Shown: positions 1-14,009, counted from the stretch's first letter. The stretch is 64,000 nt of DNA from Komarekiella atlantica HA4396-MV6 (GCA_019359395.1 JAHHHK010000007.1:62001-126000), one strand, 5' to 3'. Numbers and translations are program-made. Notes: generated by a model from the letters alone, not told the origin.

Positions 1-165
1 ACTTAATCCGGGACGGAATTCAACTACTTGACAACAAGTATCATATAAGCTGTTGCGGAATCTTTGAATTTTGTCAAAACCTTTATTGTTATACGATACC
101 TCTAAATTTTCTGGAGTTTCCTGTTCAATTTGATTGATTTGGTCTTCCGTCAGGATATTTGTCAT
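1..165 (-). CDS. N-terminal part of a small protein truncated by the window edge (MTNILTEDQINQIEQETPENLEVSYNNKGFDKIQRFRNSLYDTCCQVVEFRPGLS...)
   Basis: Open frame on the minus strand from ATG at 165 to the window edge; family not recognised. Confidence 0.5.
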   Translation of the reverse strand, partial: MTNILTEDQINQIEQETPENLEVSYNNKGFDKIQRFRNSLYDTCCQVVEFRPGLS

Positions 166-605
166 GTTTTAAGGGCTAAAAGAATATCAAGTTCGAGATA
201 AAAGAAGTCTAACCCGACATTTTATCTCTTGTGTCAGAAATCTTTTTATACTTGCGTCAACATCAACCGAGAAATCTTTGGCAAGAAGTAGTGATTTATC
301 CCAGCAAGAATATAGATATAAATGAGCAAGAATATTTTCTAGAATTCTTCCTAATATGAGTCAAGAGGAGATAGATTAAAATCCTGATATGATCAAGTGC
401 GATCGCCTGCCATAATATCAACATCGCCAGTCTTATCCTCAAAACCCAATAGCTTAATGTCCCGATAGCAATTTAATAACAGCTGATTGACATAGTTCAA
501 AGACTCATTGACGAGTATCTATTAACTAACAAAAGCCTCAAACCTAGATACAGTATCTTAAGACAGTCCTGATAACTGTGAATCGATAATATTAGGAGTA
601 ATTCT

Positions 606-1394
606 ATGGTTCTACAAGTTAAACCCAGCCACAAAGAACCAACTGTTACCTGGGAGACACTTCCAGCCGACTTTATTTTACCTGACGATCCAGTGGAAAA
701 TATTCAGCAACCCTCTCTCGCTGCGGCGCTTACTGATGCTTTGGGTAGCGCAGGACGCATTCAACCCCAAATGCTGATTGGTTCTAATTTTGGACTGGTA
801 GCCACAGTCAACAAAAAAATCGTTGTTAAAGCACCTGACTGGCTTTACGTCCCTCAAGTGAAACCTGTAGCAGATAATGTAATTCGTCGTAGTTATACCC
901 CGAATTTAGAAGGCGCTGCTGTGGCTGTGGTGATGGAGTTTCTATCAGACACCGAGGGTGGAGAATTATCAGTGCGCTCAACTCCACCCTATGGCAAACT
1001 CTATTTTTACGAACGGATTCTTGAGGTTCTAGCCTACGTAACCTACGACCCCTACGAACCCAGTTTAGAAGTACGATGCTTGCAAAATGGACAATATATT
1101 TTACAGCAAGTAGATGCCAATGGACGTTTCTGGATTTCTGAGTTAGAGTTATTTCTCGGAATTTGGTACGGTGAAAGACTTTGCCAAACCACAAATTGGC
1201 TGCGTTGGTGGGATAGAGAAGGAAACTTACTGTTGTGGAGCGACGAACAAGCTGAACAAGAACGTCAGCGTGCTGAACAAGAACGTCAGCGTGCTGAACA
1301 AGAGCGTCAACGTGCTGAACAAGAACGTCAGCGTGCTGATATTTTAGCAGCTAAGTTACGCGAGCTAAATATTGACCCGGATGCGATCGCATAA
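606..1394 (+). CDS. Uma2-family (DUF820) putative restriction endonuclease-like protein with C-terminal AEQERQR heptad repeats
   Basis: Uma2-like composition (YDPYEPSLEVRCLQNGQY, WWDREGNLL, C-terminal coiled coil ending AKLRELNIDPDAI). Confidence 0.8.
   Translation: MVLQVKPSHKEPTVTWETLPADFILPDDPVENIQQPSLAAALTDALGSAGRIQPQMLIGSNFGLVATVNKKIVVKAPDWLYVPQVKPVADNVIRRSYTPNLEGAAVAVVMEFLSDTEGGELSVRSTPPYGKLYFYERILEVLAYVTYDPYEPSLEVRCLQNGQYILQQVDANGRFWISELELFLGIWYGERLCQTTNWLRWWDREGNLLLWSDEQAEQERQRAEQERQRAEQERQRAEQERQRADILAAKLRELNIDPDAIA
1249..1338 (+). repeat. 21-bp in-frame tandem repeat (gctgaacaagaacgtcagcgt, ~4 copies) encoding AEQERQR
   Basis: Direct reading of sequence. Confidence 0.9.
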
Positions 1395-1471
1395 AAAGAA
1401 TAAAGGGGTAATAAACTTTGCAAGAAAGGGTGTGTGCTGAGTACATTAGTACTTAGTTACTTAGCACATAC

Positions 1472-2341
1472 GTGTATTCAAGTTTCATGAAACAGCAAAA
1501 AAATCAATTTAGTCATCTCACGGCAATAGAAAGAACTTACCTATCATTCCCTGCCCAGTTTTTATTTAATCAAAACTTGCTACACGGCAAAATCCTAGAT
1601 TTTGGTTGTGGTTTTGGTAACGATGTTAAATTGTTGCGCCAAAAGGGTTGTGATATTACAGGTTATGACCCTTATTATTTTCCACAGTATCCTGATGATA
1701 AATTTGATACAATTATTTGCTTTTATGTTTTAAATGTATTGTTGCTTGAAGAACAAGCTAATGTTCTTATGGAAGTATCACACTTATTAAAACCAGGCGG
1801 TAAAGCTTATTATGTTGTGAGAAGGGATCTTAAAAAAGAAGGTTTTAGAGAACATTATATACATAAAAAACCTACATATCAATGTATTGTAAAACTTCCC
1901 TTTCAATCAATTTATTTAGATGAAAATCGAGAATTTTATGAATATATCCATTATAATCATCAGCATAATTCATCTAATAAGTGTATATTTTGCAATCCTT
2001 ATAAAAATCTAAAATTATTAACTGAGTCTGCAACTGCCTACTCTATTTTTGATGGTTATCCTCTAAGTAAAGGGCATGTTTTGGTGATTCCTAAACGTCA
2101 TGTTAGCAGTTATTTTGAGTTACCCTTTAAAGAACAATCTGCTTGCTGGCTTATGGTGAACAAAGTTCAAAAAGTTCTCAAAACCGAATTTAAACCTGAT
2201 GGTTTCAATGTAGGAATGAACATCAATAGAGAAGCAGGTCAACATATTATGCATACCAGTATTCATATCATCCCTCGTTACAAAGGTGATACTGTTAGCA
2301 CTAAAAGTGGAATCAGGAACGTCATTCCTAAAAATAAATAA
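1472..2341 (+). CDS. Bifunctional class I SAM-dependent methyltransferase / HIT-domain protein
   Basis: N-terminal ILDFGCGFGNDVKLL SAM motif; C-terminal HIT-like CIFCNP...GYPLSKGHVLVIPKRH...GQHIMHTSIHIIPR. Confidence 0.8.
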   Translation: MYSSFMKQQKNQFSHLTAIERTYLSFPAQFLFNQNLLHGKILDFGCGFGNDVKLLRQKGCDITGYDPYYFPQYPDDKFDTIICFYVLNVLLLEEQANVLMEVSHLLKPGGKAYYVVRRDLKKEGFREHYIHKKPTYQCIVKLPFQSIYLDENREFYEYIHYNHQHNSSNKCIFCNPYKNLKLLTESATAYSIFDGYPLSKGHVLVIPKRHVSSYFELPFKEQSACWLMVNKVQKVLKTEFKPDGFNVGMNINREAGQHIMHTSIHIIPRYKGDTVSTKSGIRNVIPKNK

Positions 2342-2482
2342 TTTGTCTTCACTAACAGTTTGCACCAAGTAAAAAATCTGGGGACTGAGGACAAGAGAAT
2401 AATTACTAAACCCTTGACTCTTGATCAATCCCTTTTACGATCTTGACTTTGCGGTTTTGTTGAAATAGTCCAAGTTATTCAG

Positions 2483-3193
2483 TTAACTAGGATTATCTGG
2501 ATCTATTCCTAGCGCTTTTAATTGTTCCACTAGTTGTTGAGCGCGTTGTTTTGCGGCTTGGGCGCATTTTTGTGCTTCTTTAATCTGTTCTTGGGGTGTG
2601 GGATATCGTTTTCCTTGCTCATCATACCAATAAAGCCATTCTCTTGTTACACCCGAATAATTGCCGCGATCGCAACCTATTCCCAAACCGATTTCTGATA
2701 GCCAAATGGGGTTTCCCTCTTGCAATTCATACTTGCCATTAACCAACTTATGTACTTCCAAACGAGGTTTGCGGCGACGGCGAGAAGAATAAATTACGTA
2801 GTAAAGTACACCTAATGCTGCATATTCATCTGATTTAGTGCTGTACTCTTGACGATAATTTTGGGAAACTACTTCTAGCACCACAATAGGCACAACATTT
2901 TCATCCCACAGCACATAACTAGGACGCAGTTCCTCATCATAAAACCGCTCTACACCTAAGCTCAAAAAATCATCCGGGACAATGGGCGGTTTATCGGGAT
3001 GATAATAAATACCCATATCTATCCCAAAAAACCAGTCCATGCGTTCTGCCCAAAATATCAGAAGTATTGCTTTCAGCAAGCCTGGTATCAATTCTTGTAG
3101 TTCATTGTCTACAGGCGTCTCATCATCGGGTAGTTCCTCGGCAGAGAGCAAGTACCTCGGCAAGTTGTACTTTAATATGGCTGGTTTCCCCAA
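2483..3193 (-). CDS. Uma2-family (DUF820) putative endonuclease-like protein
   Basis: PDKPPIVPDDFLSLGV...VVLEVVSQNYRQEYSTKSDEYAALGVLYYVIY...WLYWYDEQGKRYPTPQEQ, typical of cyanobacterial Uma2 proteins. Confidence 0.85.
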   Translation of the reverse strand: MGKPAILKYNLPRYLLSAEELPDDETPVDNELQELIPGLLKAILLIFWAERMDWFFGIDMGIYYHPDKPPIVPDDFLSLGVERFYDEELRPSYVLWDENVVPIVVLEVVSQNYRQEYSTKSDEYAALGVLYYVIYSSRRRRKPRLEVHKLVNGKYELQEGNPIWLSEIGLGIGCDRGNYSGVTREWLYWYDEQGKRYPTPQEQIKEAQKCAQAAKQRAQQLVEQLKALGIDPDNPS

Positions 3194-3853
3194 AACTCAA
3201 AGCATAATAGACTCTATTTGGCTCACCAGAATTATAGCGATTTCATAGTTAGTACACTACCAAACTGATATCTGGGATTAATCCCAAAAACCGCCACAAG
3301 TTATAAACCTAAGCAAAGCTGTTACCCTTGCTGGCGTCGGCGTAGCCTGCCGGAGACATTGCACTCACTAAGTAGGTAAACACAAATAAATTAAAGTTCG
3401 TGGTTTGTGCTGTCTTAGAAGATAGCGTAAACTACGAGCCACAAAGTATCTTCAGCTTAATTATGCCTACTTACTTATGTCAATATTTGCACTCTTATAG
3501 GCTGAGTATCCTTCTAGTAATACATGACACACAAATCTGATAAAGTACCAGTCGGGGAAATCTCGGTAACTCTTAGCTATTAATAAACATATATACTATT
3601 TGTCGCTACTTATGATTTATATTTAGCGATGGGGTAGTACAAACAGCTACTTATTTTTAGATACTTGGAGGCAGTGCCATATTACCTTTGCAACTGATAC
3701 TCTGATACTATCAGCATAAAGCAGAGTTAAAGTTAAGTTGATATTAAAGGTTAGCTTGATATTAAAACAAATAATTTTTGCTGAATTGCGACGGATAAAG
3801 ACTAAACTAAAAGGTCTTGTGCAGCAAAACCTGTAGCTTTAAATGAAGTAATC

Positions 3854-5434
3854 ATGTCTAAGGTTCTTGTCTCCGATACTGTTGATCAAGCGGGAATTGA
3901 CATTCTTTCCCAAGTTGCTACTGTTGATGTCAAAACAGGCTTAAAACCAGAAGAACTGGTAGAAATCATTGGTGAGTATGACGCGCTGATGATTCGTTCT
4001 GGTACACGTGTTACCAAAGAAATCATCGATGCTGCTACCCAGCTAAAAGTCATCGGCCGTGCTGGTGTAGGTGTGGATAATGTGGATGTTCCCGCAGCTA
4101 CACGTCGAGGAATTGTAGTAGTCAATTCTCCAGAAGGAAATACCATCGCCGCCGCAGAACACGCCCTCGCTATGATGCTAGCTTTGTCCCGTCACATTCC
4201 TGATGCGAATGCTTCAGTGAAACGCGGTGCGTGGGATCGCAATAGCTTTATTGGCGCGGAAGTTTACAAAAAAACTCTAGGCATTGTCGGTTTAGGTAAA
4301 ATTGGTTCCCATGTTGCCGCTGTGGCTAAGACAATGGGGATGAAACTACTAGCTTATGATCCGTTTATTTCCACAGAACGAGCTGAACAAATTGGCTGTC
4401 AGTTAGTGGAGCTGGATTTGCTTTTCCAGCAAGCAGACTATATTACCCTACACATTCCCAAAACCCCAGAAACCACTCACTTAATCAACGCCATAACCTT
4501 GGCTAAGATGAAACCCACAGCCCGGATTATTAACTGCGCTCGTGGTGGCATCATTGAGGAACAGGCTTTAGCAGCAGCGATCAAAGAAGGTAAAATAGCG
4601 GGTGCAGCCTTGGATGTGTTCGAGTCAGAACCACTAGGAGAATCTGACTTGCGATCGCTAGGAAAGGAAATTATCCTCACCCCCCATTTGGGAGCTTCCA
4701 CGACAGAAGCCCAGGTAAATGTAGCAATTGACGTTGCCGAACAAATTCGAGATGTGCTTTTAGGACTCCCGGCGCGTTCAGCGGTGAATATTCCTGGACT
4801 CGGCCCTGATGTGTTGGAAGAACTCAAACCTTACATGCAGCTAGCAGAAACCCTGGGGAACCTGGTGGGACAGTTAGCTGGCGGACGCGTGGAAGTACTC
4901 AACGTCAGAATGCAAGGCGAACTGGCAACCAACAAGAGTCAGCCTTTGGTAGTAGCTGCCCTTAAAGGACTACTTTACCAAGCTCTGCGGGAACGAGTAA
5001 ATTACGTCAATGCCAGCATAGAAGCCAAAGAACGAGGAATTAGGGTGATTGAAACACGCGACGCCTCAGTTCGAGACTATGCCGGATCGTTGCATTTGGA
5101 AGCCACGGGTACTTTAGGTACTCATTCTGTCACAGGCGCTTTACTGGGTGAGCGGGAAATCCACCTAACTGATGTTGATGGTTTCCCGATTAACGTTCCA
5201 CCCAGTAAATATATGCTGTTTACCCTGCACCGCGATATGCCAGGAATTATCGGCAAACTTGGTTCTTTACTCGGCAGTTTTAATGTCAATATTGCCAGTA
5301 TGCAGGTAGGCCGCAAAATCGTCCGTGGTGACGCGGTAATGGCTCTTAGCATTGATGATCCCTTACCTGATGGAATCTTGGATGAGATTATCAAAGTGCC
5401 AGGTATCAGGGACGCGTATACAGTAACTTTATAA
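3854..5434 (+). CDS. serA: D-3-phosphoglycerate dehydrogenase (526 aa, C-terminal ACT domain)
   Basis: LGIVGLGKIGSHVA Rossmann motif, NCARGGIIEEQAL, ASTTEAQ, ACT-like end MPGIIGKLGSLLGSFNVNIASMQVGR. Confidence 0.95.
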   Translation: MSKVLVSDTVDQAGIDILSQVATVDVKTGLKPEELVEIIGEYDALMIRSGTRVTKEIIDAATQLKVIGRAGVGVDNVDVPAATRRGIVVVNSPEGNTIAAAEHALAMMLALSRHIPDANASVKRGAWDRNSFIGAEVYKKTLGIVGLGKIGSHVAAVAKTMGMKLLAYDPFISTERAEQIGCQLVELDLLFQQADYITLHIPKTPETTHLINAITLAKMKPTARIINCARGGIIEEQALAAAIKEGKIAGAALDVFESEPLGESDLRSLGKEIILTPHLGASTTEAQVNVAIDVAEQIRDVLLGLPARSAVNIPGLGPDVLEELKPYMQLAETLGNLVGQLAGGRVEVLNVRMQGELATNKSQPLVVAALKGLLYQALRERVNYVNASIEAKERGIRVIETRDASVRDYAGSLHLEATGTLGTHSVTGALLGEREIHLTDVDGFPINVPPSKYMLFTLHRDMPGIIGKLGSLLGSFNVNIASMQVGRKIVRGDAVMALSIDDPLPDGILDEIIKVPGIRDAYTVTL

Positions 5435-6041
5435 AGTGCTGAGTGCTGAGTGATGAAGCGCGGTAGCGGGGCATTGAGCCCGTGCTGAGTGAAGAAATAA
5501 AGTTAGGAGTTAGGAACAACAGATAGTAAGGGCACAACAATGTTCATACGTGTCAACTTAACATGAAAGGGAACTCTTAACAGGGAATAGGGAACAGGGA
5601 AAACTAAGCCGCCCACGAACGCGAGTGCGTCTCGCACAGAGGAGACGGGGTTTCAACCTACCCTATGAGATGAGGATTTTTGGACGAAGTACGGCTTTAA
5701 ACCTTTACCTCTTTTCGTGAAATCCATATCCCGCAAGAAACTGAAGTTACTTGCTCATAGCAAAAGTCATCTAAAATATGACTAAAATATTCCCAAAATC
5801 CTGAGTCTACTAAAGTAGACTTTCGCTCATCCGCCAGAAAATTTATTCTCTGGCGGGCGAGGAGGCCAACAGTAAAGCTATTTGTAGCTGAAGTTGACAC
5901 CAATGAACAATGTTGTGCCCCGATGAAAGGCCCATATCCTATGCAACTGAAAAACACCATATCACTTACAACTCATAACTCTCTCAAACTCATCACTCAG
6001 CACAGGCTAAACCATAGCTATCCGCACTTCAGCACTGAAAT

Positions 6042-6956
6042 ATGGCAAACACTTGGTGGGAACTAAAGATTTTATGTGAGCCAGATCTGGAAGATTCTAT
6101 CTTTTGGCGACTAGAAAATTTTGGCTGTCGTGGTACAGCTAGTGAAAGCAAAGGAAATTCTTCTCTAGTAAAGGCTTACCTGCCGAATTTTCAAGCACAG
6201 CTACTAGATTTAGCCGCACTATCGCTGTGGCTGCGTCAAGATGCTCTGTGTATAGGACTGTCATCGCCGACACTGCACTGGAAGTTGATTGATGAAGAAG
6301 ATTGGGCGAGTAGTTGGAAACAATATTGGCATCCCCAAGAAATAGGCGATCGCTTCTTAATTAACCCCGCATGGCTACCTTCACCAGAAGCATCGGAACG
6401 GTTAATCATTCGTCTTGATCCTGGTGTAGCATTTGGTACAGGCAATCACGCCACTACTCAGCTATGTTTGGAATCTCTAGAAATGCGTCTGGGTGAAGTT
6501 CCTCAATCTTTCGTTGGTAATAGTGACAATCAACAAGCGATCGCGGATATTGGCTGTGGTTCCGGTATCCTTTCCATTGGGGCAATACTGCTGGGAGCAG
6601 AGAAAGTCTATGCAGTGGATACTGATCCTCTAGCAGTAAAATCAACTATTAGCAATCGCGCACTTAACGACATCAGTCCAGAACGCTTGATACCAACGCA
6701 AGGAAGTGTAGACATTTTGACAAAACTGGTTGAGAATCCAGTAGATGGTATCGTCTGCAATATTTTAGCTAATGTGATTATTGAGTTGGTTCCAGAAATG
6801 AGTGCGATCGCTAAACCCACCACTTGGGGTATATTCAGTGGAATTTTACTTGATCAATCCAAAGCTGTAGCTGATGCCTTAGAAAAACATGGTTGGGTAG
6901 TTGCTACCCTATGGAAAAGGAAAGAATGGTGTTGCTTAAATGTACGGCGCTCCTAA
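6042..6956 (+). CDS. prmA: Ribosomal protein L11 methyltransferase
   Basis: [55 protein letters not shown]. Confidence 0.95.
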   Translation: MANTWWELKILCEPDLEDSIFWRLENFGCRGTASESKGNSSLVKAYLPNFQAQLLDLAALSLWLRQDALCIGLSSPTLHWKLIDEEDWASSWKQYWHPQEIGDRFLINPAWLPSPEASERLIIRLDPGVAFGTGNHATTQLCLESLEMRLGEVPQSFVGNSDNQQAIADIGCGSGILSIGAILLGAEKVYAVDTDPLAVKSTISNRALNDISPERLIPTQGSVDILTKLVENPVDGIVCNILANVIIELVPEMSAIAKPTTWGIFSGILLDQSKAVADALEKHGWVVATLWKRKEWCCLNVRRS

Positions 6957-7462
6957 GAAAATTTTCCACAAAAATCAAGCACATTTGAAATCGAATTTAG
7001 TATGTCAAGGTCGGTAGCCCTAAAGTTTGATTCTTGCTGTAACTAAGATTAAGGACAGTCACGCTGTAGATACCTTAATTATTTCTTTTGCCTGGGCTTC
7101 CAAGTTTAGTGCAAAGTTCATACTTTTGTATGACCTGCTCAATCTTGAAAGTTACTGTATTTATTCTGTGTTTAACCTTATCAAAATCAATATTCGCCCA
7201 AATACTGACTTTGGCAGGCATTTTGTGATTCCCATTCATAGCTTGCTTCACTCGTCAAGATATTTTTATATATCTACAATATCAATCGCCTCAATTCCTA
7301 AACTACTTACTCAAGACATATAAGCACATATACTTAATATTTGCTTAAGGTTTTATAAAAAGAAAGCAAAGGGGTAAAGATGAAAAGCAAGTGGAATTGT
7401 AGAGCAAGTGGCATGGCGACCTAATCCATTCCTTTGCCTTTTACCCTTTCCCCTTTACCCGT

Positions 7463-7789
7463 TTATAAAATTGTTTGTAGATGTTCTACCAACTGTTGTG
7501 CTTGCATTACACCTTCAATTCGTTCTACGGGTTGACCCTGCTTAAATAGTACTAAGGTTGGTAAAGCATAAATTTGATACTGAGTTGCCAACTCAGCGTA
7601 TTTTTCAGTGTCAATCTTGACTATACGCAGGCGGTCTTGAAGTTGGGCATTGACTTGCTCTAAAATTGGCACCATCATCTGACAAGGGCCACACCAGTCA
7701 GCATAAAAATCTACCAACACAGGTACATTAGAACTAGACAACATCTCTTCAAAGCTGTTGAATTGCTTTTTAGTAGCCATGTAATACAC
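7463..7789 (-). CDS. trxA: Thioredoxin
   Basis: VLVDFYADWCGPCQMMVPIL active site; 108 aa. Confidence 0.92.
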   Translation of the reverse strand: MYYMATKKQFNSFEEMLSSSNVPVLVDFYADWCGPCQMMVPILEQVNAQLQDRLRIVKIDTEKYAELATQYQIYALPTLVLFKQGQPVERIEGVMQAQQLVEHLQTIL

Positions 7790-8120
7790 ACCGATTTTTT
7801 ATTGTTTGATTTCAATAGTAATGCGTGCTATCTAGAATCGGTGTAACATCATTTTGTTTTTATTGTTGCTCTAAGTTGGAAAATAAGAATTGTCGGATAA
7901 GCACTTCTGATCTGCCTGTACTTTGGGAAAAGGTCAAGGGGTAAAGGGTAAAGGGTAAATTCAATCCTTTTATCTTGAACCTTTCTGCTTTAACCGACGA
8001 AAAGTATGGGTCGAGAACACCTACAGCGATCTAAGAGTCGCTAACGTTTTGCAATTACAACTTTCGGCAAAACCTTATAAGTTCTAGGTACTAATCACCA
8101 TAAGATCATTAGCGTGGTGA

Positions 8121-8909
<789 letters not shown>

Positions 8910-8926
8910 ACAGCACTCAGCAATCA

Positions 8927-10006
8927 TTACTGCTGCCGCATCCTTTGCCAGACAGTAAAACCTAACAGAATGATAATGCTACTGGCGGTAGTAAGCATCA
9001 CAACTCCGCTCATGCCTTGTATTCTCATAGCCAGCAAGTTGCAAACCAAAGTAATTGACCACAGAGTGTACGCAGCGTGACGCTGGGAGAGTCCCCAAGC
9101 AAGTAAGCGGTGGTGCAGGTGGTCTTTGCCAGGAGTACTCAGAGGATTATTTCCCGCCAGTAACCGCCGCACAAATACTTGAGTAGTGTCCAGCACTGGC
9201 AACAGCAGAAATAAAACCGTCGGTATAAGGGCATAAACTGTATTTTGTTGAAGTTTGCCTAAAATGCTGGTCGCTGCTAGTACATAGCCAAAAAAGTATG
9301 CTCCGGCATCACCCATAATGATGCGCGAGGGGTGAAAGTTGTGGCGTAAAAAGCCCAATGCCCCACCCCCCAAAGCTGCCAAAACTAAAGTTGCCGCCGC
9401 ACGATTGTCAAACTGGGCTGAAACTCCTAACAAACTCATGGCAGTGATAAAGCTGATTCCACCCGCCAAACCATCCATTCCGTCCATTAAGTTGATGGCA
9501 TTGGTAATACCTACTACCCAAAGTACCGTCAGCGACATCGACAGAAGCGAGTCAATTGGAGTGCCAAAAGCGACTTTAATGCTGATGCCATTAGCAACTA
9601 GCAAAAGTGCCGTGATAATTTGCGCCCATAAACGAACAGAGGGAGGTAAGCCGAACTGGTCGTCGATAAAGCCAACAAGTACTAATATCGAACCCCCCAA
9701 CAAAATAGTTAAAACCTGAGCCAATACGTTTTGGAGTTCGATTGGCCGTAAAAGGCTAGCTAGTACGAGTGCGGCAATCACTCCCGCATAAATAGCTAAC
9801 CCCCCTGCATTGGGTAAAGGTTCGCGGTTGAGTCGCCGTGCGTTGGGTTGGTCAGCCCAACCCACCCGCAAGGCAAATTTGCGTACTGTGGGAATCAAAC
9901 GCCACGTTACAAGCCAAGCCAAGAGAAATGTAAATACTACTGCCAACCAGCCGGTGCCGCTAGGATCGGCAATACCAAGGGATTTAAGGGAGTTGTCTAG
10001 ATTCAT
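8927..10006 (-). CDS. MraY/WecA-like undecaprenyl-phosphate N-acetylglucosaminyl 1-phosphate transferase
   Basis: Multi-TM; LPNAGGLAIY, VGFIDDQFGL, NAINLMDGMDGLAGG, MGDAGAYFFGY, DHLHHRLL. Confidence 0.88.
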   Translation of the reverse strand: MNLDNSLKSLGIADPSGTGWLAVVFTFLLAWLVTWRLIPTVRKFALRVGWADQPNARRLNREPLPNAGGLAIYAGVIAALVLASLLRPIELQNVLAQVLTILLGGSILVLVGFIDDQFGLPPSVRLWAQIITALLLVANGISIKVAFGTPIDSLLSMSLTVLWVVGITNAINLMDGMDGLAGGISFITAMSLLGVSAQFDNRAAATLVLAALGGGALGFLRHNFHPSRIIMGDAGAYFFGYVLAATSILGKLQQNTVYALIPTVLFLLLPVLDTTQVFVRRLLAGNNPLSTPGKDHLHHRLLAWGLSQRHAAYTLWSITLVCNLLAMRIQGMSGVVMLTTASSIIILLGFTVWQRMRQQ

Positions 10007-10104
10007 CTCCCAATTTAGGCATTATTGCCAGTATTTAATATGAGCATCAACTGTATATTAATCAATTTTTTTGTTTCTATTTGTAACTTGAGTTGGTGAG
10101 AAAA

Positions 10105-10131
10105 TTAGCACTCTTGACCTGTGAGTGCTAA
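10105..10131. promoter_or_regulatory. CIRCE operator (TTAGCACTC-N9-GAGTGCTAA), HrcA binding site
   Basis: Perfect 9-bp inverted repeat with 9-nt spacer, 32 nt upstream of the groL ATG. Confidence 0.96.
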
Positions 10132-10160
10132 ATTGTCTAATGGAAGCGCTTGAGAAATGA

Positions 10161-11843
<1,683 letters not shown>

Positions 11844-12043
11844 TCCATCAGCGATTAAATTTGGCAGCCATTTTTATACCCGCCAGAATTAATACAAGTA
11901 CTTTATGCAGTTTGTCTTGCCAAGGCAAACTGTTTTTTTATACCGTTGCTGTTTCAGAAGCAATCTAGTACATTGTCATCCAAGTTGCATTCAAAATATA
12001 AAAAGCTTCTAACTTCTAACCAATGCCTATTAAGTAAAACTTT

Positions 12044-13186
12044 ATGGCACGAAAACTACGCCGCCTTGCCAGATTGGTAACTAAGCAACATGCAGATGAG
12101 TTCTATCACTACCCAGGGACTTTACCAGGAACCATCATCGTTGATGCAGATGCTCCACCACCGATCATTTTTTTGATTGACTACAACCAAACTAATGTCA
12201 TCCGCCACCAAATAACATCCCCGGAGGAGTGCATCCCCTATTTGGATACGGAATCCGTTTCTTGGGTGGACGTACAAGGTTTAGGCAGTCAAGATATATT
12301 ACAAAGATTGGGTCAAGTTTTTGATTTACATCCTCTGGTTTTAGAAGATGTGGTGAATGTGCCAGAGCGTCCCAAAGTAGAGGATTATGAAGACCAATTG
12401 CTGTTTATTGCCCGCATGGTAGTACCAAAGGAAAGAACATGTGGTTTTTACAGCGAACAAGTAAGTTTGATATTGGGGAAACATTACTTACTGACTGTGC
12501 AAGAAGAACCAGAGCATGACTGCTTTGAAGGGGTGCGATCGCGAATTGAAAAAGGTAAAGGCATCATCCGTAAACAAGGAGCCGATTATTTAGCTTATGC
12601 TCTATTAGATGCAATCATTGATGGCTTTTTCCCAGTACTAGAACTTTATGGCGATCGCATCGAAGAATTAGAGGAAGAAGTAATCGCTAACCCCACCCGG
12701 CAAACACTACAAAATATTTATCAAATTCGGCGAGAGTTACTACAATTGCGCCGCTCAATCTGGCCCCAACGAGATGCAATTAATTCCTTAATTCGAGATG
12801 GTAGTGAACTCATTAGTGAAGAGGTAAGCATCTATCTACGAGACTGTTATGACCATGCAGTGCAAGTAATGGACATGGTAGAAACCTACCGAGAATTGGC
12901 ATCTGGATTAATGGATGTATATCTTTCGGCAGTGAGTAACAGAATGAATGAAGTCATGAAACTGCTAACAGTGGTTTCGGCAATTTTTATTCCACTGACT
13001 TTTGTTGTTGGTATATATGGGATGAACTTTAATACTGAAAAGTCGCCATATAATATGCCTGAATTGAATTGGTATTGGGGCTACCCGATTTGTTTAGGAG
13101 TAATGGCGGTAATTGGATTTGGTTTGCTATTCTTATTCTGGCAGCGGGGCTGGCTCGAAAATTCTTCGACAATTAAGCGTGATTGA
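12044..13186 (+). CDS. corA: CorA-type magnesium/cobalt transporter
   Basis: C-terminal two-TM region with YGMNF motif: FIPLTFVVGIYGMNF. Confidence 0.93.
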   Translation: MARKLRRLARLVTKQHADEFYHYPGTLPGTIIVDADAPPPIIFLIDYNQTNVIRHQITSPEECIPYLDTESVSWVDVQGLGSQDILQRLGQVFDLHPLVLEDVVNVPERPKVEDYEDQLLFIARMVVPKERTCGFYSEQVSLILGKHYLLTVQEEPEHDCFEGVRSRIEKGKGIIRKQGADYLAYALLDAIIDGFFPVLELYGDRIEELEEEVIANPTRQTLQNIYQIRRELLQLRRSIWPQRDAINSLIRDGSELISEEVSIYLRDCYDHAVQVMDMVETYRELASGLMDVYLSAVSNRMNEVMKLLTVVSAIFIPLTFVVGIYGMNFNTEKSPYNMPELNWYWGYPICLGVMAVIGFGLLFLFWQRGWLENSSTIKRD

Positions 13187-13248
13187 AGATTGGCGATCGC
13201 ACTCTGAGTAGAATACACAAAATCATCAGATGGAGTTTATATATTTGA

Positions 13249-13959
13249 ATGCAAAATAATAGCAGTGACCAGAATTTAGTAGTTTTGACACTTTATATTA
13301 TTGGTGTCTCTTATGTCTTCAACCGGATGATTGAATCAATCGACGATCAAGTTAAGTTTGAGTTTAAAAAAGGAGACGTCGATGAACAACTCAAAGAACA
13401 AAATCTTCAAGACCAAATAGGGATTTCCTGTAAACTTAAGTCCTCATACCCAATTGACGATCTCAAAGACTTACTGATTAGTATTGAAAATAAATCCGAA
13501 AATATTGCTGTATACGTTGATTGGGATAATAGCTCTTTGGTAGTCGAACATACCAAAGAATCGCGCCGGGTGATTCGGAAATCACCAGACTTAACTCGCG
13601 ACTTAGCTGTACCACAAAGTCCCAGCTTAATTGTTCCTAAAAAAACACTTACGGAAACGGTGACATCAGAAAATGTTTTCGAGCGCGATCAAGCAACTGG
13701 AACTTACACAGCAAAAAAACCCATAGTTAATATTACTGGGCTGAAATCTGGTAGCCCACCGCAAAAAAAGTTATACAACAACTTCATAAATAGAAGAGAG
13801 GAGTTAAAATTTTCTCTACAACTAGTATTGCGAATATCTGAGGTGCGTGTCGGTTTAGTACCAGGTGTTAATGTTCCCCCGATGTGCATTATCAATTGTC
13901 CTTTCACTATTAGGAAACTACCTTGGACATACGCCCTACCTTGGAATAAAAAGAAATAA
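13249..13959 (+). CDS. Conserved hypothetical protein, probable N-terminal membrane segment
   Basis: 236-aa ORF, intact, no recognised family. Confidence 0.55.
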   Translation: MQNNSSDQNLVVLTLYIIGVSYVFNRMIESIDDQVKFEFKKGDVDEQLKEQNLQDQIGISCKLKSSYPIDDLKDLLISIENKSENIAVYVDWDNSSLVVEHTKESRRVIRKSPDLTRDLAVPQSPSLIVPKKTLTETVTSENVFERDQATGTYTAKKPIVNITGLKSGSPPQKKLYNNFINRREELKFSLQLVLRISEVRVGLVPGVNVPPMCIINCPFTIRKLPWTYALPWNKKK

Positions 13960-14009
13960 CCCCAACCAGACGCACAATGCTATCCAAAGATTACACTGGA
14001 TCTTGGGAA

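Noticed and set aside
5697-5960. 87-aa ORF MVFFSCIGYGPFIGAQHCS...
   Set aside because: Its N-terminal part reads a dispersed repeat (acaccaatg.gcaatg.cgtgcccc) also seen near 15970 and 22760; no family resemblance.
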